DNA of 64,000 nucleotides from Celoporthe dispersa (lineage: Eukaryota > Ascomycota > Sordariomycetes > Diaporthales > Cryphonectriaceae): positions 2,232,001 through 2,296,000 of the forward strand of contig WAID01000001.1 in the NCBI GenBank assembly GCA_016584495.1, given 5' to 3'. The position numbers were made by a program, and so were the translations under genes. This document shows positions 1-12,456 of the stretch, one piece after another; position 1 is the first letter of the stretch; the number at the start of each line of letters is the position of its first letter. The notes under the pieces were generated by a model. It was not told the DNA's origin. It saw nothing but the letters and a program-made list of their open reading frames with translations, and did not search any database.

Positions 1-120
1 TAACATTAATATTTATTCTTTTCGTGCGACAGCGCTCGAGTTCTAGTTCATTGCTACGTTTTCTTACATTAATTTTTGCTAGTATAGAAAATTTCTTTAT
101 TAAAAAACCTATTCTCTATT

Positions 121-1112
121 TTAAGAATGTTTGTCCTTTAAGATAATATTCCAAGTTTCAAAATTCATCTCTTTCTTTACTTTCTGATACCTGTTCCACC
201 ACTCTGTATTACTCCGATATGGAAATAGATTCCACAGCACCATTGAATCTTCTTCAGTTTGCGTCAAATGAAGCTTAGCATAGGCCGCAGCCCGAAATCG
301 AACATGTGAATCCATCCGCGTCATTTCCATTCGCCGGCCAATGCGCATGCTTTCTGTGCCTATCTGCCTTGCCACCAGCACAGTTGGTATCAGCATAAGG
401 ATAAAGCTTAAGATCTGGCAGAATAGGCTCGCCATGCCCAGCGAGATCACATGGATCCCAAATGCCGCCCAGCCGATAGCCCGCACTGTGTTATACCAAT
501 GGGGTTTGTTTGGACGTGGAGTAGTGAGCAGGCAATCGATGGCTATGCCTCGTGTAGTGCGGATAGTGACGACGCGGCCGCTTGGCAAGGAGACGAGAAC
601 TGTAACTCCCTCTTTTGACGTTTCTTCCGAGGCCTCCACGGCGTAGTCAAGAGCGCGGCGGTTACAACGCACAATGAATTGGCGCACCAGGACCGAGATG
701 AATGTGGCGGTGCTGTTGGCAATTCCCCACCCGTCGCCGATGAAGATGCTAAGGATGATGAGGAGCGGGGTCAGGCTCGCGAGAGCAGCCGAGCACAAGT
801 CTTTCCAGACACGGCGCTGTCGTCGTGTCGTCTGGTTTGCTATTGGCATGATTTGGACGGTGGTGGAACAGAATGTCAAGTCTTGGCACCAGCCAACGAG
901 TGAACCAGCCAGCTAGGTCGGTGGCGAGAATCCCGTCTGTGATGCAGTATAGGGTGAAACCTGGCATCGGCTCCGTGATTTGGTTGTTCGCAATGAAAAA
1001 GGCACCATGCAGCGGAAGCCATTCCGCAAATAAGTTCCAACGTGACGATCCCGAGGGCGTCAATCTTGAACGGCGCCCACTTTCTGAATGCGGCAAGTTT
1101 AGCAATGAACAT
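121..1112 (-). pseudogene. Frame-disrupted multi-span membrane protein, unknown
   Basis: Three overlapping minus-strand frames each carry sensible protein and together read like one membrane protein. The first runs from the ATG at 1112 to about 1000 and has a hydrophobic stretch (ELICGMASAAWCLF). The second runs from about 1000 to 880 (MPGFTLYCITDGILATDLAG). The third runs from 879 to the stop at 121, with spans near LLIILSIFIGDGWG, AIGWAAFGIHVISLGM and ILSFILMLIPTVLVA. No GT-AG intron of reasonable size joins them cleanly, so I infer one or two indels, or decay. I do not recognise the family. It is divergent from the HET gene. The 1-120 flank is AT-rich. Short unannotated exons are an alternative explanation. 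Confidence 0.45.
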
Positions 1113-1484
1113 GGCGAAATGAGGACGGTGGCCAGTCAAAGTAAGCAATCAAGGATCGAACCATCAAAAAGCTGCCACATCAGACAGATTGGCGGCAAAC
1201 GCAAGTATTTAAGTTTGCGGGGTGTTGATGTGGGGGCGGAGAATAAGTCAATATTTGCAGGTTCGCCCAAGGCGGTGCGGAACAAGGCGCCCAGTCTTAG
1301 CAAAGCCAACAGTACATGATCATGATTGAGTCTGCCTTAATTATAACAACAGGCCCAACATTAATTAATATATACATAGTATATGTAAACATCCCGTCCC
1401 GCCCCATCTACGCGGTTCTCTCAAATGCATTTACATTCGCAAGTTATCTTCAGATCCGCATTGCTAGGCTGCAACAATTTGGCC
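1113..1484. other. Divergent intergenic region, 5' of HET gene
   Basis: About 370 bases lie between the disrupted membrane gene and the HET start. The stretch around 1310-1400 is AT-rich with repeated taattaa-like words and probably holds promoters. No gene was seen. Confidence 0.4.
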
Positions 1485-3864
1485 ATGAATCCTTTACCAC
1501 TACCACAGCACCCCTTACATCCTCCAATCGAGATCAGGCTGCTAGAAGCCGAACCCTACGATGGCCTGGACTATCTTACGTACCCTGAACGCCAAGGCTG
1601 GACGGAACGTACTGTATCAGAATGGGTCGCTCTCTTCGATCAGCCTCCTCGCCGCTTCCGCGCTTTCATGGAACGATGGCTGCTTCTCGGACCTATCGCT
1701 TTCGTGTTACGCGTCATTTCCAGCAATACGATTGACTCGACTGACTTCATCCGCCTTGTCGGTGATCCTGCATACCCTGTCTTCACGCTAGAGCCCTTTT
1801 CGGACTTCCATTGTCATCATTCTGGGGTTATTCTGGAAACAAAGTGTTATCGATGCATGCGCGGAAGTCTTGAAATACAGTATGTTACAGCATTCGTCAC
1901 TACAACAGTACGATGAGGAAAGAGATCGCTCGTGGAATGCTGTGGACACAGAAAAGTGCCCACTACACTCAGTTTTTGGCGAGACTCGCGTTCGAGACCC
2001 ACGAAGTCCGGCTGTGGTCATGGCAACAAGTGTTATGTTTCAGCTATACTCCAGCCTCATGCACTTGACGATTTCGGGCAATTCGAACACATTCACTTCA
2101 TTCCAAAAGGCTCATCGACTAGACCCTTGGCAGAGTCTCCTTTGGAACAGGTTGAGGCGAGACGGCTGGTGCCCGTTTGACCTCGGGCGCTTCTTCGGCC
2201 AGCTGTCACCGCCAGGCCTCCTCTTCATATACAATCTGCGACGACCCAGAGCTCATGAATCGCACCATGTGATCCGCATCAAAAAGTCGACAAATTTGCT
2301 GGAACAGTCGGGAAAATGCTCGGATGCATTGCCTGTGGATCTCTGCACAGCCTTCAAATGCGCTCACAGGCAGCTCAATGAGGACGAGTACGAGACAAAG
2401 CATGACGATGATTGTAAGGGATGCGAAGACGTGGTAGCTGATCCGGAAGAACTTCGACATATCATCGGTCGCGGAAAAGTGCCTCTCATCTTACCTATTG
2501 ATGAACAAGACACAAACAAAACAATTTGTTTTGTCGAAGGAGAATCCGACAGGAGTTATGTGGCCATATCCCATATTTGGTCTGATGGCCTGGGCAACTT
2601 GCAAAGAAATGCCCTTCCGCGGTGCCAACTTCTCCGGCTAAGCAAGATGATCCGCAGCCTCGTCGGGCAACACGAGGGCATACTGCTTTTCTGGTTCGAC
2701 ACAATTTGTATCCCCCCCGACTCAGCAGGGATGACAGAGACTCAGGCCCTGGCTCTTGGCCAGATGCGGAATATATACAGTGACGCCTCAGCGGTTCTCG
2801 TTCTAGACTCTTGGCTTTTCAATGACTCTATGGGAACCAAGAGCCATTTTGAGATTCTCATGAAGATCTTTTGTTGCGCTTGGAACACACGCCTCTGGAC
2901 ATACCAGGAGGGGGCTTTGGCCAAGTCATTACTTTTCCAGTTCAACGACGCTGCATATGACCTCGACGCTGGCATATCCATAATGAGATCCCAGGCTAAC
3001 AATTTGGAGCGAATCAGCCTGGGCGACTTCTTATCTGATCAGCATCTTGCCCTGAGAGGGTTTAGAAAGCTAAAGTCACGAGAAGAAACGTTCTCCGCTG
3101 CTTTCAAAGCCCTCTGCTATCGCACTACGAGCGTCTCTGCTGATGAGCCACTAAGTCTCGCCGTCTTGCTCGATCTGGACGTAACCGAGATTGCCCGTGA
3201 GAAGCCGACATTGAGAATGGAGGCGTTTTGGAGAATGATGCCGAGCGTGCCCCAAGACATAATCTTTATGGATCTGGCTTGCATGACAATTGATGGTCTC
3301 CGTTGGGCACCAGGCACTTTCCTAGCGTCGCCTCTTGACTTGACGCGTTGGGGAACCCCTAAAAAAAAGGAAATTGATCTTGAGGCTGGGCTAGCGAGCC
3401 GTATCGACGAGGGAGTGCTTGTCCAATATTCTGGCATCCGCTTTACCGTTGATTACGAGCCTCTCAGCACAGACATTGTCGTCAAAGGGGAAGAGGGAAT
3501 ATGGCTTCAAATCAACATAAACGACATCCTTCAGGAAAGATACGAATACTCAGAGTTGGCCTTCATCGACAGGTGGATATTTGAACACCAGGGAAAGAGG
3601 AAGTCGCGTTCAGAAGTATTCAAGTCAGGAACGGTACAAATGACACAGGGCATTCTAGTAGGCATCAAGAGAGACGAGGACGGAGTAATCTATTGTCGCA
3701 AGTTAGGAACTTGTGTAGGAGAATGGAGAAATTTGCCGGATCTAGATAGCAGATGGCCAACAGAATCAGGATTTAGGGGAAAGGGCTATGATAAAACGAC
3801 CGGAGCTGTGGTAGCTGTATCTGGGAGATTATGCTCAGCGGAACAGCGTTGGTGTATTGAGTAA
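1485..3864 (+). CDS. HET-domain (heterokaryon incompatibility-type) protein
   Basis: HET domains occur in fungal non-self recognition proteins that can trigger cell death after hyphal fusion. The motifs seen are YVAISHIWSDG (about residue 337), FWFDTICIP (about 381), LGQMRNIYSDASAVLVLD (about 405) and RLWTYQEGALA (about 448), in the usual order. The N-terminal region has the LTYPERQGWTE and GWCPFDL signatures of a common HET subclass. The start is the ATG at 1485. The first reading frame must join a second one: an intron at 1827-1890 (GTTATT to TTACAG, 64 bp) keeps frame and gives 771 aa; a 37-bp intron at 1844-1880 also fits, and a frameshift is possible. No NACHT or WD40 partner domain follows, so this is a stand-alone HET protein. 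The allelic or effector role is inferred from the family only. Confidence 0.8.
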
Positions 3865-5362
3865 ATAATATAATAAGAGATTGTTTCTGCAAGCGCATCT
3901 GCAACTACTATTGTAACTAGCGAGGAGCTTTGAACGCTGACCGCATATACCAGTCTCTGCTTGAATTATTATCGTACTTGAACAAAATCTGTCCGCCACT
4001 TTTCCGAAAAGACACAGCAATAGTCAGAGTGTCGAAGCAGGGTATGGGTAATATAATGTAGAACTAGATCGATACAGGTGCACAGCCCACCAGCCTGCAA
4101 GGCCTCTACCACAAAAGACCCAGCACTCGCCCGTCAGGGAACCTCACATGCGTGTGTACATGTACTGAAGCGCGTTGGTAGTAGATGCGCGAGATGAACT
4201 ATCGCAGGTTTCTGTTTCTCTATCTGTTCACGAGTGCTCTATTTTCTATTGTTTTATGTTTTGATCTATGCCAAAGCCGCGAGGTCGATACTCTCCAGGG
4301 CCATCTACCCTTTTGCTGCTTTTGATGATCTCCCCCCCCACCCTTGCTCCTATATCCTCTTGTTTTTTTTTTTAAAAAAAAAGAAAACAAAAAAGTGTGC
4401 AGGCTTGTGATTTACAAGCGGACAATTTCAAGCAGCATTACTGAACTGGTATATTGTACTCAGTTAGCCTTTTGCTGTAAAGACCTACCAAGACAATAAG
4501 GTCACAGTTTTGTTCAGAAGTGAATACACACTATAGACAGCTTTGAGGTGCTGTAAGCTTGTGGTGAGAAGATATTGTAACTCTGGGTGTGCAAGTGATG
4601 ACACTGCAAGTATCTTGTCAGAGTTTCACATTGCCTACAGGAAATTACATACAAGAGAATCCATACTGTCAATTATTTTGAAGAGTCTAGCCCGTGTGTC
4701 ATGCACCAGGATTGCAGATTGCCTTCATATCGGGAAAGACGACAAGTCATCTGAAATAGCATGATGTGTGTGTGTGCCACTCGAGTCTAACCACTCAACT
4801 CAGGTCAGAACAGGAACCTTTTGTTGTAGCTCTCCCATGATCTCGTTCCACACCTGAGCCTTGACCTTCATCGCGGTCTGGCTCTTCAGATTCGGAGTCG
4901 CCAATCTTGACTCATAAGGTTAGTCCTCGATAGCAAATTGTGGACGTGGTAAGATCATCTTGGCCCTGATTACCTCTGGTAGCCAGGCCCTTGTATATTG
5001 AACATCTAGTTGAATGACCACATGTAAGTTCGAGGCAGGATTTCGGGCGCGCCTCTGACTGCATGTGGAGTTGAATGCTAGGTTGGACACATTCATAAGC
5101 AATAAAAGCACCCGAGACCACGCGTCCAATTGCCAGCCGGATGAGGAGCTGATGATTGTTCCAGCGATTCAAGCTACGACAAGCCCTGAAGGAAGGGGCA
5201 GATTTAAGCAGATGTAGCGAGCAGGGCATAAATCAGGCGGTAGACGAGTCAATCAACGGAGCAGCTGGCAGATTCATCACGTTCTCCCCATCTTCGGTGG
5301 CTCCCCTGCAGGTTGCCGCCTTGTTCGTGCTTATGCACGAGCCTGAGCCTGGCTGACGCTCA
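3865..5362. other. Intergenic, no supported gene
   Basis: This 1.5 kb is AT-richer than the genes, with a T-run/A-run pair at about 4362-4395 and (GT)n near 4765. The short ORFs show no recognisable protein. It holds the 3' ends of the HET gene (+) and the gene at 5363 (-), which converge. Confidence 0.5.
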
Positions 5363-6362
5363 TCACGACTCCGTCTCTCTTGTCGCGGCCTGCTGTCTTC
5401 CCAGCTCCCGCTTCTGCCTGTCCCGAAGACCTTGCATGATACTATACCACATCCACGGCCGCTGGGACTTCCTGTCCGTGAGCGCGCCGTCCTCGATCTT
5501 AAACTCGCCTACCGCCCCAGACTGGTACCACTTCCTCGCCGCATTCTCCCGGCTCACATCCCGGACGTAGTTAACCAGCCCCAGCCGGCGCCTCTCGTAG
5601 CGCAGGTCCTGGAGCCGCACCTGGCTGACGCGGGGCTTCCCTATGGTACCCATGGTGGTAATGGTGACCTCGGTGTCGGCGGGGACGTGCCTTACAAACC
5701 TCTCGACGGCCAGCTGGTGGTGCTGGAAGCCCTTGGGAACTTGTAGGTGGACCCACATGACCATGGGCGAGGTGAGATACCAGATGACGAGGAAGGGAAC
5801 GGTGCCAGCAGCGATGACTTTTGGTTGGAGAGAGAGAGAGAGAGAGCGCTGGTGAGCTGAGGGAAACCTTGGTGAAAAGGAAGAAGGGGAGAAGAAAAGA
5901 TGGCCTGGTTCACTTACGCCCTGCCGCATGCCACCATGGGGCGCCAGCCTGCACGTAGCTCGGAACGGTCACGACCGCGAAGAAGCCGAGGACGAAGATG
6001 GCCGAGATCTTGAGGGCGCCGAGCACAAAGATCCGCGGCGTGCCGGCGTGGTAGATGATGAGTCTCGGAGCTGTCGTCGAAAAAGGTTAGCCAAGAGTGC
6101 CTCCGGAACACTGCCTGATGGCACCAGCCTATAAGATATAGCATGACATACCACGGAACGGTTTGGTCTTGGGTGCTGGGTCGGGTTTTGGTTTTTTCGG
6201 TTTTGGCGCTGAGGAGGCGGCTCTCCTCGTGAGCCGCGACGAGAGCTCATGAGGGCGCAATGCGGACGCAGGACACCTTGTGGCAGAGATCCTGGCCTGC
6301 AGGATGTTGCGACCCCCTGGAGAAAACAGTCTGGCGTGACGAGTCCATATTGAGGTTATCAT
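5363..6362 (-). CDS. Putative mitochondrial two-span membrane protein (TMEM70-like)
   Basis: Three exons give about 272 aa. Exon 1 (6362-6152) encodes an Arg/Ser/Ala-rich, basic leader followed by a Pro/Lys stretch, as in mitochondrial presequences. Exon 2 (6070-5918) has one hydrophobic span after RLIIYHAGTPRIFVLG. Exon 3 starts at 5817 (after AAAAG) or at 5856 (after TCAG); both keep frame. It has a second span (VPFLVIWYLTSPMVMWVHL) and a basic C-terminal half. Intron 1 has GTATGT, a GGCTAAC branch-like site and CGACAG. A short matrix-directed leader followed by a tight two-helix hairpin resembles the TMEM70/TMEM186-type family, but that is pattern similarity only. The acceptor of intron 2 lies in or next to a (CT)n tract, so the exon 3 start is uncertain. 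It is transcribed in the same direction as the thioredoxin-fold gene upstream. Confidence 0.6.
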
Positions 6363-6672
6363 TTTTAGGGCTGGAGGGGGTTCTTGTCGGGCTAAGACGG
6401 ACGACTCGATTGAGGGATGCTGATGAGAGGGAAAGGCAAGCTGGTCCAAGCTTTTTTTTTTGTATTTTTTTTTTGTAGAGGCTTACACCCCTGTCACTAG
6501 GGGTGTGGTTCTACCAAGACATTGTCTCTCATGTGAGAACATAATTATAAAGATCATTACAACAAGTAGAGAAGGGGTTGTTCTGTATATCTGATGTACT
6601 GGATGGTGTACTTGTATTGTCTTGGGAGTAGTCATTTCGGCCTACAGGTAACCAGCAGACAGACGGAGAGAT
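6363..6672. other. Intergenic spacer
   Basis: 310 bases between two minus-strand genes. It includes T-runs at about 6450-6474 on the + strand. It should contain the promoter of the 5363-6362 gene and the 3' UTR of the thioredoxin-fold gene. Confidence 0.4.
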
Positions 6673-7347
6673 CTAGGCGGTGACACTCTTTTCCAACCAC
6701 TCGAGCCACTGCTCTGCCGACCAGCCCGAGCTGATATCATTGTTCACAACCCCATCAAAGATGACCGTCGGGCTGACATGCACACTCACCAGCCTGGCCA
6801 TCTTGATCACAACCTTGAGGTCGTTGGTGACCTGGTTGCCGATGTTCAGGCTGCCGTTCTCGGCCGGCTTCTCCGGGATCGCGAGCAGGCCGTACAGCTC
6901 CTCCTCGCTGACGCCCGCGCTCTCCGCGCCCAGCTTCGCCAGCCGCCTGTACGTGGCGTTGCGCGTCTCATTGACGACGTTGACGTCGAAGTAGGCCTGC
7001 TGGTCGCCGAACAGCGCCTCGCTGAACTGCCAGAACCTGTCCGGGGCGAGCCTCTCCACGGCGAGGGCGGCCTCGTGCACCAGCGTCGACGAGGGGTGCC
7101 AAGGCTGGACCTGCTGCCGGAGGAGGACCTGCACCTTGCCGGCGAGCCGCGGGTCGGCGCGGATGCGAGGCGCCACAGAGTTGAAAAGGGTCTTGAACAT
7201 CTTGGCCGAGAAGGGGCACACATAGTCCAGGTACACCTCGACCGTGTGCAGGGGCTCCGAGGCGGCGGTCTCGGTGGGGGCCGGGGCCGAGGGGTCGTCG
7301 CTGAGGAAGAGGAGGCGGTGGCCCTTGAACTTGGGAGGGAGCGCCAT
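6673..7347 (-). CDS. Thioredoxin-fold (DsbA-like) protein with a single-Cys site
   Basis: Single exon, 224 aa, ATG at 7347. The sequence HTVEVYLDYVCPFSAKMF near residues 34-51 is the first strand-helix of a DsbA/thioredoxin_4-type fold. The helical insertion follows (about residues 80-170), then VHVSPTVIFDGVV at about 190-202, which supplies the cis-Pro (SPT) of the fold. The active-site position reads CPFS, so the second cysteine of a CXXC pair is missing. A classical dithiol oxidase role is therefore unlikely; glutathione-linked or non-redox roles are possible. No signal peptide is evident, so a cytosolic location is inferred. It is divergent from FGAM synthase across 574 bp. Confidence 0.75.
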   Translation of the reverse strand: MALPPKFKGHRLLFLSDDPSAPAPTETAASEPLHTVEVYLDYVCPFSAKMFKTLFNSVAPRIRADPRLAGKVQVLLRQQVQPWHPSSTLVHEAALAVERLAPDRFWQFSEALFGDQQAYFDVNVVNETRNATYRRLAKLGAESAGVSEEELYGLLAIPEKPAENGSLNIGNQVTNDLKVVIKMARLVSVHVSPTVIFDGVVNNDISSGWSAEQWLEWLEKSVTA

Positions 7348-7921
7348 TGCTGCTGGTCTTGTTCAGAGAGCCTGTTGTGGCCTGCCCGCGTGCTGCGAAG
7401 GAGAGGCGGGGTTCACTCACTGGAGGCTGGTCTCTCTTGTGGCTGCGGGTATGAGAAGGTGTGGGAGGCTGTGGACAGCGCAGATTGTCTTCTGTTCAGG
7501 GTCGTGAGGGGACGGTGTATATATCTAAGCGGCCTCAGGGAGAACTGCATGTCTCGGCGCCGAGAGAGGGAAGACGATGTCGCAATGGTCTCGATGAGCT
7601 CATCTGAGGTGGGGTTGACGTATTCATACGCTTACACCCCTCCCCCCTGGGTGTGCGAATTGGAGACGGACGCTGAGGACCCTGAACGTGTGCAGGCAGA
7701 GTTAGCGCAGCGCGAGCCTGACACGGTGCCCCCTCCTTGCAGACAGGGGTGTGTGTCTTGGTGCCCCGCGATCTGGTAGAGCTGCCGATAGAGAAATCTT
7801 ATCGTGCAGTGGCCCCTCGGAAGATTTTTGGGCTCCCTCTACAACCGACCTCTGGTTGGCGACGGCTGCTTCTTCCCTCCTGGGCATCACCCCTTGTGAC
7901 CTCTGTCCCTCACCTTTCGAT
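7348..7921. promoter_or_regulatory. Divergent promoter region, thioredoxin-fold gene / FGAM synthase
   Basis: 574 bases between two divergent starts. Both promoters must lie here, but I could not point to a specific factor site; no clear TGACTC element was found. Open frames crossing it look like shadows. Confidence 0.4.
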
Positions 7922-10900
7922 ATGCCGCACGAGACTCTGGTCGGAGGCTCGTGCTACACGGCCTCGGAGGCCCAAAAGCTCCTGGGCCGCATCAACAAGC
8001 AGGGCAGTGTCAAGGCCCAGTCCATCCACGGGAGCTGGCTGTACTACATCGACCTGAAGCAGGGCCAGGCCGGGCTCGACAAGGTCCAGCAGCTTCTCCA
8101 GGTCTCGGGCGCCTCCAAGCTGACCTTTGCTGCCGAGAATGGTGTCACCCTCTACATCTCCCCGCGCAACATATCGCCGTGGAGCTCCAAAGCTACCAGC
8201 ATCGCCCACGTCTGCGGCCTGAAGGAGCAGGTCCACCGCGTCGAACGGGGTCGAGTGATCTCCATTCAGTTCGAGGGACCCCACGATGGACTAGACGACC
8301 TGTCCCTCCGCGACATCATCCATGATCGTATGACCGAGACCATTACCACCGAGCCGCCCTCGCTGGACGTCATGTTCCTCGAGGGAGACCGGGCCGCCCT
8401 CGTTGTTGTCGACATCTTCGCCGACGGTGGAGAGCCTCTGTCTGTGCTGCAGGAATACAACAAGAGGATGGGATTGGCCTTGAGCCCTGAGGAGATGCAA
8501 TACCTGGTGGACGTCTACACGAAGCTCGGAAGGCCGCCCCATGATGTGGAGCTGTTCATGTTTGCTCAGGTCAACTCGGAGTATGTCTCCCACGGCTGCT
8601 GTGCTTCCCTTTTTTTAATATGCTGGAAAGAAGAAAAAATAAAAATAAAAAGAAAGAAAAGAGAAAACCAAAACCAAAACCAGACGGTGGACAAGTGTCT
8701 ATCCCCGCTGCGGCTGATCGCCTCTGCATCTTCACACTTCTCTGACTCCTCGTCTCCTGTAGGCATTGTCGCCACAAGGTCTTCAATGCGGCTTGGACGA
8801 TCGACGGCAAGCCCATGGGCAAGAGTCTCTTCGAGATGATCAAGAACACCCACAAGAAGACGCCAGACTACACCGTCTCTGCCTACAGCGACAACGCCGC
8901 CGTCCTCCAGGGAGATGTTTCCAATTTCTGGGCTCCGGACTACTCCACCGGCACCTGGAAGCTCACCAGCGAGGTGCTCCACCCCCTCATCAAGGTGGAG
9001 ACGCACAACCATCCTACCGCCATCTCCCCCCTTCCCAGGTGCTGCAACAGGCTCCGGGGGCGAGATCAGAGTACGCAGCCTTCCCTCTTCTAAATTATCT
9101 CTGCTACCGGAGATGATACACCTGGTGGACTAGCTCGAAAGGGCCTGCGTGAAACAAAGTGCTTCGCTGGCCTATCGTTCCTTTCCCAGCACAGTCTAGC
9201 CGCCGTGAGTGTCAGTCACTGACTACTTTGTCTTTAGGACGAAGGCGCTGTTGGCCGGGGCTCGATACCAAAGGCTGGCCTGTGTGGCTTCTGGGTCTCG
9301 GACCTGCTCATCCCGGGCAAGCGAGACCCGTGGGAGGTCGATATCGGTAGACCTGGTCACTATGCCAGCAGTCTAGACATCATGCTGGAGGCACCCATCG
9401 GCTCTGCGCGGTTCAACAACGAGTTTGGTCGGCCATGCCTGACCGGCACCTTCAGAACCCTGCTTACGAACGGTAACGGTGAGGATGCCAGCCCTGACTG
9501 GAGAGGCTACCACAAGCCCATCATGATTGCCGGCGGTCTCGGCTCTGTGCGACCGCAACATGCTCTCAAGAACGAGTCTGACGTCCACGACGGCGCTTAT
9601 GTCATTGTTCTCGGAGGACCTGCCATGCTGATTGGCCTGGGCGGTGGAGCGGCATCGAGCGCTGTCGGCGGTGGCAATGCGGACCTCGACTTTGACTCTG
9701 TGCAGCGCGGCAACCCGGAGATGGAGCGCCGCGCCCAGATGGTCATCAACACTTGTGTTGCATTGGGTACAAGTAACCCTATCGCCATGATCCACGACGT
9801 TGGTGCCGGAGGGCTTTCGAATGCGCTGCCGGAGCTTGTGAAGGATGCAGGCTTTGGCGGCAAGTTCGAGCTGCGGCAGGTTGAGAGCGCTGACGACAGC
9901 ATGAGCCCCCTGCAGGTATGGTGTAATGAGGCGCAAGAGAGATACGTGTTGCTGGTCAACAGGGACAACATCAACCGATTCCAGAGTATCTGTGGTAGGT
10001 GAAGGCCTTGGGCCCTTGCGTCCGTCCCTACTTCGCTGACAACGATAACAGAACGCGAGCGGTGCGGGTTCTCCAACGTCGGTACTGTTGTCACTAAAGA
10101 TGACAACGGCACCGCGAGGTTGATCTTGACCGACCGAGAATCCAAGGAATACCCTGTACCAATCGACCTGCCCATGGATGCCTTGTTTCCTCCAGGGCGC
10201 CGTCAAGAACGGGTGGTCGAGACTGTCCAGAAGTCGTTGGCGCCTTTTGACGCAGCTGCTAGCCTCACGGAGAAATATGGGCTGTCGGACAGGAAGGAGA
10301 TGATTGCAAAGGCCACCGAACTCGTCTTCTCCCTTCCATCCGTCGGGTCAAAGATGTTCTTGATCACGATTGCCGATCGGGTGAGTAATACTCTCTGTGC
10401 AACCTGGAGAACGCTGACAGCTGACACACCTCTGTAGACTGTTGGTGGCCTAACAGTGCAGGACCAGCTCGTCGGCCCTTGGCAGACACCCGTGGCAGAT
10501 GTTGCCGTCACGCTTGGATCCTTCAGTGTTGATGAGAAGACCCGTCAGGGTGAGGCTATGGCAATGGGAGAGAAGCCAACTCTAGCCTTGATCTCACCTG
10601 CGGCTTCAGCGCGGATGGCTGTTGTCGAAAGCTTGATGAATCTCGGCGCTGCTCACATAAAGGGAGCTGCTGACGTACGGGGTGATCTGAGACGGGTCAA
10701 GCTGTCTGCCAACTGGATGGCTGCGGTCAACCACCCCGGTGAGGGTGCCGCTCTGTTCGAAGCCGTCAAGGCCATCGGCATGGACCTTTGCCCAGAATTG
10801 AAGGTCTCCATACCGGTTGGCAAGGATTCGACCTCTATGAAGGCCTCATGGCAGGACGAGAGCGGAGAGCCGAAGAGTGTCACTGCTCCAGTGTCCGTCG

Positions 10901-12456
10901 TCATCTCCGCCTTCACTCCGGTCGAGGACGTCCGAAGCACATGGACACCACAGCTTCGACGTGTCGAGGAGGTGGGTGAATCCATCTTGATCTTTGTCGA
11001 CCTCGCCCGGGGCTTCAAAGCCATGGGTGGTTCCGCGCTGGCCCAAGTGCTAGGGAAGCTCGGCCACGAGGCACCAGATGTCCGCGATACCAGGCTCGTC
11101 GTCGACTACTTCGATGCTCTGTCCCAACTGCACGAGGAGAACATTGTTCTTGCCTATCATGACCGCTCCGACGGAGGCCTGCTCACTACCATCGCGGAGA
11201 TGATGTTCGCTGGCCGCTGTGCCGTCAACATCTCCATCGACGAGCTTGCCAAGAACTTCACAGCCTCTGACGCCCTGGAGGCGTTGTTCAACGAGGAGCT
11301 TGGTGCCGTGTTCCAGATCCGCAAGTCAGACGAGAGGAGATTCCGCCGCTGCTTTGCTACCTGTGGCCCGCCGCCAGGTCTGCTCAAGAAGATCGGATAC
11401 GTGCGTGCGACGTCAAAGGAATCACTTCTTGTCCAACACGGCGCCACGACTCTTGTGGACCTGGACCGCGCACAGATGCAGCAGTGGTGGTCCGCCACCT
11501 CCTACGAGATGCAGAAGCTCCGAGACAACCCGTCATGTGCCGACTCTGAGTTCGCATCCATCCTCGACTCCAAGGACCCAGGTCTCTCCTACAGACTCAG
11601 GTTCGATCCCGCGGAGACAGGTACGACGGCGTTCACTGCGCTCAAATCCCTTGTCACCCAACGTCCCCGCGTCGCCATCCTCCGCGAGCAGGGCGTGAAC
11701 GGATACGCTGAGATGGCCTTCGCCTTCCGGGCCGCCGGCTTCGAGGCGGTAGACATCCACATGACCGATATCCTCTCAGGCTTCACGCTCGACGGCTTCC
11801 GAGGCCTCGCCGCGTGCGGAGGCTTCTCGTACGGCGACGTCCTGGGCGCCGGCCAGGGCTGGGCAAACTCGATCCTGATGCACGAGAATGCCAGGCGCAC
11901 CTTCGAGACCTTCTTCCAGCGGCCCGACACCTTCGCCTTGGGCGTGTGCAACGGCTGCCAGATGCTCTCGCGCCTCAAGGAGCTCATCCCCGGCGCGGAG
12001 CACTGGCCCGCGTTCGTGGAGAACACAAGCCAGCAGTTCGAGGGGCGGTACAGCATGGTAGCCATCAACGACGCCGACGAGAAGTCTATCTTCTTCTCGG
12101 GCATGTCCGGCTCACTGCTACCCATCGTCGTGTCACACGGCGAAGGGCGAGCCGAGTTCTCCGGCCCAGTGGGCGGGGCGCTACACGCCTGCAACGAGGA
12201 CGGCCTGATCCCGCTGCGGTACACGGACAACTACGGCAAGGTGACCGAGACGTATCCCTTCAACCCCAACGGCAGCCCAGAGGGTATCGCCGGCGTGCGG
12301 AGTAAGGACGGCCGCGTCCTGGCCATGATGCCGCATCCGGAGAGGACTATCATGGCGGACGTGGGGAGCTGGGTGCCGCGCGAGGATGTTGACAGCTGGG
12401 GCATGTTCGGGCCCTGGCTGAGGATGTTCAGGAACGCGAGGAAGTGGGTGGGCTGA
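7922..12456 (+). CDS. ADE6: Phosphoribosylformylglycinamidine synthase (FGAM synthase)
   Basis: Catalyses the ATP- and glutamine-dependent step FGAR to FGAM in de novo purine synthesis, in the cytosol. Five exons: 7922-8580, 8763-9070, 9238-9994, 10052-10380 and 10438-12456, all with GT-AG junctions. Junction 1 rebuilds NSEHCRHK and junction 2 [11 protein letters not shown]. The PurL synthetase half has [26 protein letters not shown] and [11 protein letters not shown]. The C-terminal glutamine amidotransferase has [20 protein letters not shown] (Cys at about 1188) and MMPHPERT (His 1317, Glu 1319). The spliced length is 4,072 nt, one too many. The extra base lies in the C6 run at 9026-9031 and breaks the conserved [16 protein letters not shown]. 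Without it the protein is 1,356 aa, the normal family size. The symbol follows yeast naming; Aspergillus names differ. Confidence 0.96.

Noticed and set aside
7922..12456. Extra introns to explain the FGAM synthase frame break
   Set aside because: No GT-AG pair around 9026 restores the conserved sequence; a single surplus C does so exactly.
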